Shown piece by piece: positions 1 through 5,800 of a DNA stretch of 5,800 nt. The number at the start of each line of letters is the position of its first letter. Positions within the stretch are counted from its first letter, which is position 1. The stretch covers positions 1-5,800 of the forward strand of contig JAUXHY010000093.1 of the NCBI GenBank assembly GCA_030621275.1, in the 5' to 3' direction. Position numbers and translations under genes: made by a program. Origin of the DNA: a bacterium. GTDB lineage: Bacteria > Fidelibacterota > Marinisomatia > Marinisomatales > JAHJCW01. A model generated the notes under the pieces. That model worked only from the letters and a program-made list of their open reading frames with translations. It ran no database searches and was not told the DNA's origin.

Positions 1-541
1 CTTTGCAAGCTGAATCATTGATTCTATCACGAAGAGAATCTGATGAGAATGCACCGAAAACAATTGAGTGTACTGCACCAATGCGAGCACATGCCAACAT
101 TGCTACCGTGAGTTCAGGAATCATTTGCATGTAAAGACATACTCTATCGCCTTTTTCAACACCATGAGATTTCAATACATTTGCAAATTTCGATACCTCA
201 TCTGTTAATTCACTATATGTGAATCTTTTATCTTCAGCCGGATTGTTACCTTCCCAAATCAATGCTGTTTGATCACCGTGACCAGCTTCAACATGTCTAT
301 CTAAGCAATTATAGGCAACATTTAATTTACCACCTTCAAAGAATTTGATGTTTCCTTCAACAAAGTCAAATGAGCGAACCTTATCCCATTTCTTTGTCCA
401 TGTAATCCGTTCAGCTACTCCAGCCCAAAATTCGTCTGGTTTATTTACCGATTCGTCATACAATTTTTGATACTGATCAAGATCAGATATCCATGCATTT
501 TTGGATGAATCTACACTTGGTTTATATACTTTTACAGTCAC
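1..541 (-). CDS. acs: Acetyl-CoA synthetase (AMP-forming), N-terminal 180 residues
   Basis: The enzyme activates acetate with ATP to acetyl-AMP and then forms acetyl-CoA in the cytoplasm, feeding central carbon metabolism. Only the first 180 codons of a protein usually near 650 residues are present; the rest lies beyond the left edge. Residues about 20-80 match the N-terminal cap domain of Acs ([11 protein letters not shown] at 38-48). The AMP-binding domain then begins, with [21 protein letters not shown] at 78-98, [14 protein letters not shown] at 130-143 and [17 protein letters not shown] at 147-163, all family hallmarks. The start is GTG: an in-frame TAA lies immediately upstream, and GGAGG sits 5 bases before the GTG, so no earlier start is possible. 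The VFGGFS motif reads VFGAFS (Ala164). The gene follows the UMF1-type transporter on the same strand but is separated from it by a strong terminator, so it is probably transcribed alone. The family assignment is close to certain. Confidence 0.96.
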   Translation of the reverse strand, partial: MTVKVYKPSVDSSKNAWISDLDQYQKLYDESVNKPDEFWAGVAERITWTKKWDKVRSFDFVEGNIKFFEGGKLNVAYNCLDRHVEAGHGDQTALIWEGNNPAEDKRFTYSELTDEVSKFANVLKSHGVEKGDRVCLYMQMIPELTVAMLACARIGAVHSIVFGAFSSDSLRDRINDSACK

Positions 542-546
542 TTATT

Positions 547-551
547 CCTCC
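547..551 (-). promoter_or_regulatory. Ribosome binding site fixing the GTG start of acs
   Basis: On the minus strand GGAGG lies 5 bases upstream of GTG (541-539). The codon just before GTG is an in-frame TAA (544-542). Together these fix GTG as the start. Confidence 0.85.
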
Positions 552-618
552 GAATATTTAGTAAAAATTGTTAGTTATTATTCTTATTAAGAAATTTTCG
601 TTTATAATTTATTCTTTA

Positions 619-648
619 AATTTACAGAGCATAATATATCGACTACAA
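619..648 (-). promoter_or_regulatory. Candidate promoter of acs
   Basis: On the minus strand TTGTAG (648-643), an 18-base spacer and TAAATT (624-619) lie downstream of the transporter's terminator and upstream of acs. The predicted leader is about 70 bases. The same TAAATT box recurs before three other genes in the window. A competing TATTAT lies inside the spacer, and there is no experimental support, so this is a modest call. Confidence 0.4.
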
Positions 649-679
649 GGGAAACGGACTCTATAATCCTATTATTTTT

Positions 680-722
680 AATCAAAAAAAAGGAGTGAAA
701 ATATCACCCCTTTTTTTTGATT
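680..722 (-). terminator. Intrinsic terminator after the UMF1-type transporter
   Basis: Two 19-base arms (680-698 and 704-722) surround a 5-base loop. The inner part holds GGGGTGA/TCACTCC and the outer part pairs eight A with eight T. On the plus strand the pair 694/708 would be A-C, but in the minus-strand RNA it is a G-U wobble, so the hairpin is continuous only in the minus direction. The run of eight U follows the GC-containing core, and the hairpin begins 15 bases after the transporter stop codon. It should insulate acs from read-through. Because A and T tracts flank the core on both sides, weak termination on the other strand is possible, but no gene converges from there. Confidence 0.9.
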
Positions 723-737
723 ATATTTGGATATTGT

Positions 738-2015
738 TTATTTTGCTAAATATTCCTTTGCCATCTTTTCACCTTCTTCAATATCAACTTTAATAAGTAA
801 AAATCCACCTATAATAAATAATATTAAAATTGAAAGAATACCATATCTAATATTACCAGTTACTAAAGTAATTGTACCCATCATTAACGGACCAAGAACT
901 GCGGCAAATTTACCTAGCATATTGTAAAATCCAAAAAATTCTGCAGATTTTTCAGCAGGAATGAGTCTTGTATACAAGCTACGGCTTAATGCTTGTATAC
1001 CTCCTTGGAAGAGACCTATCATACCAGCTAGAATAAAGAAATGCCATGTTTGGGTCATAAAGTATCCTAAAAACGTTATAACACCATAACCCATAATACC
1101 AGTCATAATAGCTTTTTTTAAACCTACTATATTGGAGTATTTAGCAAATAACAATGTACATGGGAAAGCAATAAATTGAACCATCAATAGAGCAATAATC
1201 AAAGCACTATCATCAAATCCAAGTGTTACACCAATATCAACCGCCATTCTTACAATTGTATCAACACCATCAATATAAAACCAATAAGCAAATAAAAATA
1301 TTCCAACTACTTTAAGATGTTTAATATCGCGAACTGTACCTGCAAGTTGTTTCCAGCCTAAACTAACCGATTTAATAATGCCAACTTTTTTATAAATCTT
1401 TGGTTCTTTTACCCATAAAAATATTGGGATGGAAAAGACAGCCCACCAAATTGCAACAGAAACGAATGCTAACCTAATCGCAGTTGCGCCATCGGCGATT
1501 CCAAACATTTCCGGCATTTGATACATCAAAACATTTATTAAAAATAAAATACCTCCTCCTAAATATCCCAAACCAAATCCAAGAGATGATACATAGTCTA
1601 CTTTCTTTTTTGATGCTACCCCTGGTAATAGTGAATCATAAAATATATTTCCTCCTGAGAATCCAACAGTAGCTAAAATATAAAATAGGATAGCTATTTG
1701 CCATTGCCCTTGCGCAACCATCCATAAACCACCGGTCATTATAACACCAAGGAATGCAAATGTGAATAAGAATTTCTTTTTCGCTGTTCCCCGATCTGCA
1801 ATAGCGCCTAAAAAGGGAGCTAGAGCTGCTACTAATATTGATGCAATTGAATTACCAAGTCCAAGATAATAAGTGCTTTGCGACATATTTTCTGGATCTG
1901 ACCAATATTTTTTAAAGAAAATTGGGAAGAAACCAGCCATTACTGTTGTTGCGAATGCTGAATTTGCCCAATCATACAGCGCCCAACTGCGATATGCTTT
2001 TTTGGTGTCAATCAT
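738..2015 (-). CDS. Major facilitator superfamily transporter, UMF1/Atg22-like family
   Basis: This is a 425-residue inner-membrane protein with about 12 hydrophobic helices (first near 18-35, last near 390-410). UMF1-family signatures are visible: YDWANSAF at 14-21, the helix 2-3 loop GAIADRGTAKKK at 70-81 (MFS motif A-like), SSLGFGLGYLGGG at 143-155, FAYWFYIDGVDT at 242-253, GGIQALSRSLYTRLIP at 338-353 and EFFGFYNMLGKF at 359-370. Fungal Atg22 exports amino acids from the vacuole; substrates of the bacterial relatives are largely unassigned, so none is claimed here. The ATG is preceded by GGAGG with a 4-base gap, and the N-terminus aligns with the family. Length is normal and there is no frameshift. 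The gene lies 144 bases downstream of tRNA-Ala with its own candidate promoter, and ends at an intrinsic terminator, so it is likely monocistronic. The family is confident; the substrate is unknown. Confidence 0.93.
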   Translation of the reverse strand: MIDTKKAYRSWALYDWANSAFATTVMAGFFPIFFKKYWSDPENMSQSTYYLGLGNSIASILVAALAPFLGAIADRGTAKKKFLFTFAFLGVIMTGGLWMVAQGQWQIAILFYILATVGFSGGNIFYDSLLPGVASKKKVDYVSSLGFGLGYLGGGILFLINVLMYQMPEMFGIADGATAIRLAFVSVAIWWAVFSIPIFLWVKEPKIYKKVGIIKSVSLGWKQLAGTVRDIKHLKVVGIFLFAYWFYIDGVDTIVRMAVDIGVTLGFDDSALIIALLMVQFIAFPCTLLFAKYSNIVGLKKAIMTGIMGYGVITFLGYFMTQTWHFFILAGMIGLFQGGIQALSRSLYTRLIPAEKSAEFFGFYNMLGKFAAVLGPLMMGTITLVTGNIRYGILSILILFIIGGFLLIKVDIEEGEKMAKEYLAK

Positions 2016-2060
2016 AAATCCTCCGGTTTGGTTTAATTGTACATTCTATAATGTTAAGGA

Positions 2061-2088
2061 AATTTAATACGAATTTGATGATATACAA
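2061..2088 (-). promoter_or_regulatory. Candidate promoter of the UMF1-type transporter
   Basis: On the minus strand TTGTAT (2088-2083), a 16-base spacer and TAAATT (2066-2061) lie in the 144-base gap between tRNA-Ala and the transporter. The predicted leader is about 40 bases. TTGTTG at 2091-2086 with a 19-base spacer is an alternative upstream element. TAGAAT nearer the gene is another possible -10 box but lacks a good partner. Read-through from the tRNA gene is also possible, since no convincing terminator follows it. Confidence 0.4.
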
Positions 2089-2159
2089 CAAAATATATAG
2101 GCATGAAAAAAATGAAAGGGAATTTGTAAATAATAAATCTGCAATCTTAAATTAAAAAG

Positions 2160-2232
<73 letters not shown>

Positions 2233-2256
2233 ATTTATCAATAAATAAGCGAGCGG

Positions 2257-2285
2257 AATTTAGTACTTCAAATTGCTTGTATCAA
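2257..2285 (-). promoter_or_regulatory. Promoter of tRNA-Ala
   Basis: On the minus strand TTGATA (2285-2280; five of six to TTGACA), a 17-base spacer and TAAATT (2262-2257) are followed by the GC-rich stretch CCGCTCG. Transcription would begin near 2250, giving a leader of about 18 bases before the mature tRNA. The element begins only 7 bases after the peptidase stop codon. A GC-rich discriminator is typical of stable-RNA promoters under growth-rate control in the bacteria where this has been studied. This is the best-formed promoter in the window. Confidence 0.6.
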
Positions 2286-2292
2286 TAATCTC

Positions 2293-4473
2293 TTACAAAT
2301 TATCCATAAAATAATTTGTTATTTTTGTCCATAGATGAAATGTAGAATTGCCACTTCTTATACCGTGCGCACGGCTTGCATACGATATAAAATCTGCATG
2401 TTTATCTGCCTTGACAAATTCTTCCATTAACTGTGTAGCATGTTGAAAATGCACATTATCATCCATCGTTCCATGAACAACTAATAACTTTCCCTCTAAT
2501 TTATCTGTATATGAAAATACAGATGCATTTTTATATCCATCAGTATTTTCGCCTAATAGCCCCATATAACGTTCAGTCCAAATTGTATCATATAATTTCA
2601 AATCATAGTTACCAGCTACAGCTACTCCCACCTTAAAATGCGGAGCTCCTTTGGTCATGCATAGAGCAGTCATATATCCACCTCCGCTCCAACCCCATAT
2701 TCCAATTCTGTTTTCATCAACGTAAGGCAGTGAACTTAAATATTTTGCGCCTTCTACTTGATCATGCGCTACCCATTTACCGATATCTTTGTAAGCAAGA
2801 TATTTAAATGCCGTTCCACGACCACCTGTTCCACGCGGATCGATTGAGAACGTAATATAACCTTCCTGATTAAGATATTTATTCCATAATCCGCCCTGCC
2901 GATTGACAACCACTTGGCTTCCCGGTCCGGAATACCCAAAGACAATAACAGGATATTTCTTTGTTGGATCAAAATCACGCGGTAAAGCTATCATAGCATT
3001 TAAAAGCGTGCTGTCATCAGAAGTTTGTACTTGTATAAATTTGACTTCAGAAAATCCATAATCTTCAAATTGCTCCATATCTGTAACTGATAATTCCCTT
3101 ACTTTAGTACCATCAGCTTGATATAATGCTATAGCCATTGCTGAATTGGCTGATGAATAATAATCAATATAATATGAATTTGTTGGAGAAAATCTTACAC
3201 GATGCGAGCCTAATTTGTCGCTTAGTAATTTGAAATCTGAACCATCAAATTTAACTGAATAAAGATTCGATTCAATCACAGATTCCTTCTTACTGCTAAA
3301 ATAGACTGTTCTATTCTTCTCATCTAATGACGTAATTCCTGAAACTTCCCAATCTCCGCTTGTAACAGCATTGATCAGTGTACCATGTTTATCATAATGA
3401 TAGACATGTTGATAGCCGGAGTGTTCAGATAAGGTAATAAAACTTCCATCTTTCAGAAAAAATAGATCATCGGTTAACTCAATCCATGCTTCACTTTCAT
3501 CAGTCCAAAATACTTTTCCCTTACCTTTTTTTATATCATATCGGAGTAATTCTAATCGATTCTGATATCTATTGATTCTGGTTACAACCAATTCCTGTTT
3601 TCCACTTTCAGTTTGTGAACTTTCTAACCACTTCATGCGAGGGAAATACATTTCTTCAGGAACATTCAAATCCATCCACTTTGTCCTTTTTGTATTTACA
3701 TTTACAACACCAATATTTAAAATCGGGTTGGTCTCACCTACTTTTGGATAATGATGATATTTTATAACCGGATAGTTATTTAATTCATCGATCATAGGAA
3801 ATTGTTTTACATAAGTTTGATCTTCCCGCACAAATGCGATGTATTTACTGTCAGGTGACCAACGGTAGGCATCATATGAACCAAATTCCTCTTCGTAAAC
3901 CCATCCGAAATGACCATTTAGAATGTTAAAAGAGCCGTCCTTTGTTAATCGTATTGTCTTATTTACATCTATATGAAAAACATACAAATTATTTTCATTA
4001 TTTACATATGCTATTGATTTTGCGTCTGGTGAGAACTTTACATTTCGTAAACGATTCCCGTTGGCAACTTTATTTACTAAACCACTATTCATATCATATA
4101 AATAATAAACTGCTGATCTTGAATTGCGCCAAATACGTTGCTGGTCAATAACTAATAATATTTTATTGGTTTGTGGATGAATAGTATAATCAACTAATTG
4201 GAGATTTTCTCCGTCGTAAGCAAATTTATCTCCTGATAAAAATAAAGTTGTATCCCCCGCAGCCAAATCATATTTATACAATGATCTTGCCTTAATAGTC
4301 GTATCAATCTTGAAAAATAAATAATCATCTGTATCCGGTAACCATTTCCACTGCCCAATTGATGCAACTTCAAAGGGTGGTTTTTTAAATACATCTTCCA
4401 GAGATAAATCTTTCCATTGTGCAGTAAGTACTGAAATCATAGAAAGTATTATAAATATCCGTATTTTTTTCAT
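2293..4473 (-). CDS. Exported dipeptidyl peptidase IV-type serine protease (S9B)
   Basis: A 726-residue protein with a signal peptide at about 1-18 (MKKIRIF, then a hydrophobic stretch ending LTA, no lipobox), so probably periplasmic. Family members release N-terminal dipeptides, usually after proline or alanine. The beta-propeller domain (about 35-480) carries WRNS (Arg116, matching human DPP4 Arg125) and WVYEEE at 191-196 (Glu195/196, matching Glu205/206, which hold the substrate amino terminus). The alpha/beta-hydrolase domain has GYSGPGSQ (oxyanion Tyr514), nucleophile GWSGGGY (Ser596), TERYMG at 633-638, GTMDDNVH (Asp671, Asn673) and AHGI (His703), so the triad is complete. Several S1-pocket positions differ from human DPP4: Gly597 for Tyr631, Trp632 for Tyr666, Leu625 for Trp659. 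The start has AAGGA 8 bases upstream. It diverges from the foldase gene, and tRNA-Ala follows after 60 bases. The family is certain; the exact cleavage preference is open. Confidence 0.94.
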   Translation of the reverse strand: MKKIRIFIILSMISVLTAQWKDLSLEDVFKKPPFEVASIGQWKWLPDTDDYLFFKIDTTIKARSLYKYDLAAGDTTLFLSGDKFAYDGENLQLVDYTIHPQTNKILLVIDQQRIWRNSRSAVYYLYDMNSGLVNKVANGNRLRNVKFSPDAKSIAYVNNENNLYVFHIDVNKTIRLTKDGSFNILNGHFGWVYEEEFGSYDAYRWSPDSKYIAFVREDQTYVKQFPMIDELNNYPVIKYHHYPKVGETNPILNIGVVNVNTKRTKWMDLNVPEEMYFPRMKWLESSQTESGKQELVVTRINRYQNRLELLRYDIKKGKGKVFWTDESEAWIELTDDLFFLKDGSFITLSEHSGYQHVYHYDKHGTLINAVTSGDWEVSGITSLDEKNRTVYFSSKKESVIESNLYSVKFDGSDFKLLSDKLGSHRVRFSPTNSYYIDYYSSANSAMAIALYQADGTKVRELSVTDMEQFEDYGFSEVKFIQVQTSDDSTLLNAMIALPRDFDPTKKYPVIVFGYSGPGSQVVVNRQGGLWNKYLNQEGYITFSIDPRGTGGRGTAFKYLAYKDIGKWVAHDQVEGAKYLSSLPYVDENRIGIWGWSGGGYMTALCMTKGAPHFKVGVAVAGNYDLKLYDTIWTERYMGLLGENTDGYKNASVFSYTDKLEGKLLVVHGTMDDNVHFQHATQLMEEFVKADKHADFISYASRAHGIRSGNSTFHLWTKITNYFMDNL

Positions 4474-4519
4474 GAAATAATTCCTTATTTGATAATTTTA
4501 GATAACAAATAATACTGTC

Positions 4520-4528
4520 ATTTTAGCA
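4520..4528 (-). promoter_or_regulatory. Candidate extended -10 promoter of the dipeptidyl peptidase
   Basis: On the minus strand TGC-TAAAAT (4528-4520) forms an extended -10 element, giving a leader of about 40 bases. No good -35 box lies 16-18 bases upstream. A second TAAAAT (4502-4497) with ATGACA 15 bases upstream is a competing possibility. This gene alone lacks a clear TTG-spacer-TAAATT element. Confidence 0.3.
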
Positions 4529-4574
4529 TATTTATCCATTCCGAATTTCATTCGTAATATCGCGCAGTTGTTCT

Positions 4575-4603
4575 TTGCTAAACCGAAGTCAATTGTCTAA
4601 ATT
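4575..4603 (+). promoter_or_regulatory. Candidate promoter of the parvulin-type foldase gene
   Basis: TTGCTA (4575-4580), a 17-base spacer and TAAATT (4598-4603) are followed by GC-rich CGCTCCC. The predicted start is near 4610, with a leader of about 31 bases carrying the ribosome binding site AAAGG at 4631-4635. A rival arrangement is TTGTCT (4593-4598), 18 bases, TATAAT (4617-4622), which would leave only about 12 bases of leader. The two cannot be separated by reading alone. Confidence 0.4.
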
Positions 4604-4615
4604 CGCTCCCTGTAT

Positions 4616-4627
4616 TTATAATTATAA
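4616..4627. repeat. 12-base perfect AT palindrome in the foldase leader
   Basis: TTATAATTATAA is a perfect palindrome lying just before the AAAGG ribosome binding site. It contains a TATAAT on both strands. In DNA this AT-rich it may be chance, an alternative -10 box or a weak operator; nothing else points to a bound protein. Confidence 0.3.
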
Positions 4628-4641
4628 TTTAAAGGTAAACA

Positions 4642-5800
4642 ATGGCTGTAATGACATCAATACGGACAAAAATGCACATCGTTTTGTGGGCTGTACTAAT
4701 TTTATTTTTACTAAGTATGACAGTTGGAGGACTCGTTGGCGGTGCTGATATTTTAGACAACTTACTTGGTAAAACTAATCCCGCCGAAGCAATCGGCGTA
4801 ATTAACGGCGATAAAATTCCACCTGACTTTTTCAATCAATTGGTAAATCAACAATTGGAGCAATATCGCGCAGGCGGACAAACAGTTAGTGATCAAATGC
4901 TTGAGAATACTCGCAATCAAGTATGGAATAACATCATTCGAGAAAATTTGGTTGGCGCAGCTATCGAAGATATGGGCATTTCAGCAACAGATGAAGAAGT
5001 GCTTTTTCACTTGCAAAATAATCCTCCTCAATTCTTAACTACTATGCCGGCGTTTCAAACCAATGGACAATTTGATATGCAAAAATATCTTGATGCAGTT
5101 AATAATCCGGAAGGTAATGAATGGGCTCCTGTCGAACAAATAATGAAAACTAGTGTTATCCCTAATTATAAACTACAAAAAATGTTGTTTTCTTCTATTA
5201 CAGTTTCTGATTCTGAAGTTCATGAAGAATTCATCCGTAGAAATATAGATTATACAATTGATGCCATCCATGTTGTTGAGAGCAATATAGATGAAACCGA
5301 TTTAGAAGTAACCGAAGATGAAATCAAACAAGCATATAATAATCGCAAAGATGAATTTGAGCAACCCGAATCAAGGAAAATGCGCTTTGTTTATTGGAAA
5401 AAAGAGGCAACCAATAGCGATACCGTTTCAATATATAACGATGCAATTTATATAATCGAACAAATTAATTCCGGCGAAGATTTTGCTGATTTAGCAAATT
5501 TGTATTCAGAAGATCCGGGGAATAATGCGGAACAAGGTTTACCAAAGGGTGGTGATTTAGGTTGGTTTGAACGTGGACAAATGGTGAAGCCTTTTTCTGA
5601 TGCAGCATTCAGCGCCCGTAAAGGTACAATAGTAGGTCCTGTTTTATCACAATTTGGTTATCATGTCATTAAAATAATTGATAAAAAAACTGTTAATGGT
5701 AAGAGTCAAGTTCATGGAGCTCATATTTTGCTGAAAATAACTTTTGGAGCGGAAAGCCGCGATGTATTACGTCGAGATGCGACCTTATTCAGCTACGATG
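4642..5800 (+). CDS. Membrane-anchored PpiD/SurA-like peptidyl-prolyl isomerase, N-terminal part
   Basis: The first 386 codons of a parvulin-family foldase; the C-terminus lies past the right edge. It probably helps exported and outer-membrane proteins fold in the periplasm. A short basic N-terminus precedes one membrane helix at about 12-34, giving a PpiD-like anchor with the bulk outside the cytoplasm. A SurA_N-like chaperone region (about 45-235) opens with IGVINGDKIP at 51-60. The parvulin domain spans about 240-350, with FADLANLYSEDPGN at 281-294, KGGDLGWFERGQMV at 302-315 and QFGYHVIKI at 337-345. A second parvulin domain seems to begin at VHGAHILLK (357-365). The ATG is the first possible start after an in-frame TAA at 4636-4638, and AAAGG lies 6 bases upstream; ATG at codon 4 is the alternative. 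Family members with this anchor are commonly around 600-700 residues. The gene diverges from the dipeptidyl peptidase. A ppiD label is plausible but not certain. Confidence 0.93.
   Translation, partial: MAVMTSIRTKMHIVLWAVLILFLLSMTVGGLVGGADILDNLLGKTNPAEAIGVINGDKIPPDFFNQLVNQQLEQYRAGGQTVSDQMLENTRNQVWNNIIRENLVGAAIEDMGISATDEEVLFHLQNNPPQFLTTMPAFQTNGQFDMQKYLDAVNNPEGNEWAPVEQIMKTSVIPNYKLQKMLFSSITVSDSEVHEEFIRRNIDYTIDAIHVVESNIDETDLEVTEDEIKQAYNNRKDEFEQPESRKMRFVYWKKEATNSDTVSIYNDAIYIIEQINSGEDFADLANLYSEDPGNNAEQGLPKGGDLGWFERGQMVKPFSDAAFSARKGTIVGPVLSQFGYHVIKIIDKKTVNGKSQVHGAHILLKITFGAESRDVLRRDATLFSYD

Noticed and set aside
727..927. Plus-strand open frame of 66 codons
   Set aside because: It lies wholly opposite the transporter's C-terminal coding region, has low-complexity Ile/Pro-rich composition and no ribosome binding site; a shadow of the real gene.
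1484..2067. Plus-strand open frames of 62 and 64 codons opposite the transporter N-terminal half
   Set aside because: Antisense to a well-conserved transporter gene, no family resemblance and no supporting start signal.
2101..2159. Possible terminator after tRNA-Ala
   Set aside because: A five-T run follows the tRNA 3' end, but the flanking DNA is simply AT-rich, with no GC-containing hairpin beyond the tRNA itself.
2233..2292. Possible terminator for the peptidase in the 60-base gap
   Set aside because: Only a 5-base AATTT/AAATT inverted repeat is present, without a T run; it is better explained as part of the tRNA promoter.
2769..4394. Short open frames of 66-69 codons inside the peptidase gene, both strands
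   Set aside because: All overlap the S9B gene in other frames and show no recognisable motifs. The peptidase itself is intact with all catalytic residues in order, so no frameshift explanation is needed.
4629..4835. Minus-strand 68-codon open frame over the foldase start
   Set aside because: It lies opposite the foldase's membrane helix and early chaperone region, whose plus-strand reading matches the PpiD/SurA family; a chance antisense frame.

Overview
The window is AT-rich bacterial DNA carrying four protein-coding genes and one tRNA. It suggests a Gram-negative member of the FCB group (Bacteroidota and relatives). The overall protein style reminds me most of Neomarinimicrobiota (Marinimicrobia), but that is a judgement from memory and only moderately firm. 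Supporting points are an exported S9-family dipeptidyl peptidase, a membrane-anchored PpiD/SurA-like foldase, a tRNA gene without an encoded CCA, and promoter-like boxes resembling the TTG...TAnnTTTG type. Clear Shine-Dalgarno sequences argue against a typical Bacteroidota genome, where they are usually weak or absent.

Layout. On the minus strand, read right to left: an S9B dipeptidyl peptidase (4473 to 2293), a tRNA-Ala(GGC) gene (2232 to 2160), a 12-TM major facilitator of the UMF1/Atg22-like family (2015 to 738) ending at a strong intrinsic terminator (722 to 680), and the first 180 codons of acetyl-CoA synthetase (541 to beyond the left edge). On the plus strand, diverging from the peptidase, is the first 386 codons of a membrane-anchored parvulin-type peptidyl-prolyl isomerase (4642 to beyond the right edge). 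Non-coding gaps are 542-737, 2016-2159, 2233-2292 and 4474-4641. All are under 200 bases and each is accounted for by leader, promoter or terminator candidates.

How the genes relate. They do not form an obvious pathway. Each has its own candidate promoter, so this looks like single-gene transcription units of core and housekeeping type: acetate activation, solute transport, tRNA supply, periplasmic peptide breakdown and envelope protein folding. The divergent peptidase and foldase both act outside the cytoplasm, which is the only functional pairing the layout hints at.

No mobile element, CRISPR array, phage or defence gene, or undescribed system is visible. The points most worth a second look are a recurrent promoter-like motif (TTG, 16-18 bases, TAAATT) upstream of four of the five genes, and substitutions at specificity-pocket positions in an otherwise canonical dipeptidyl peptidase IV.
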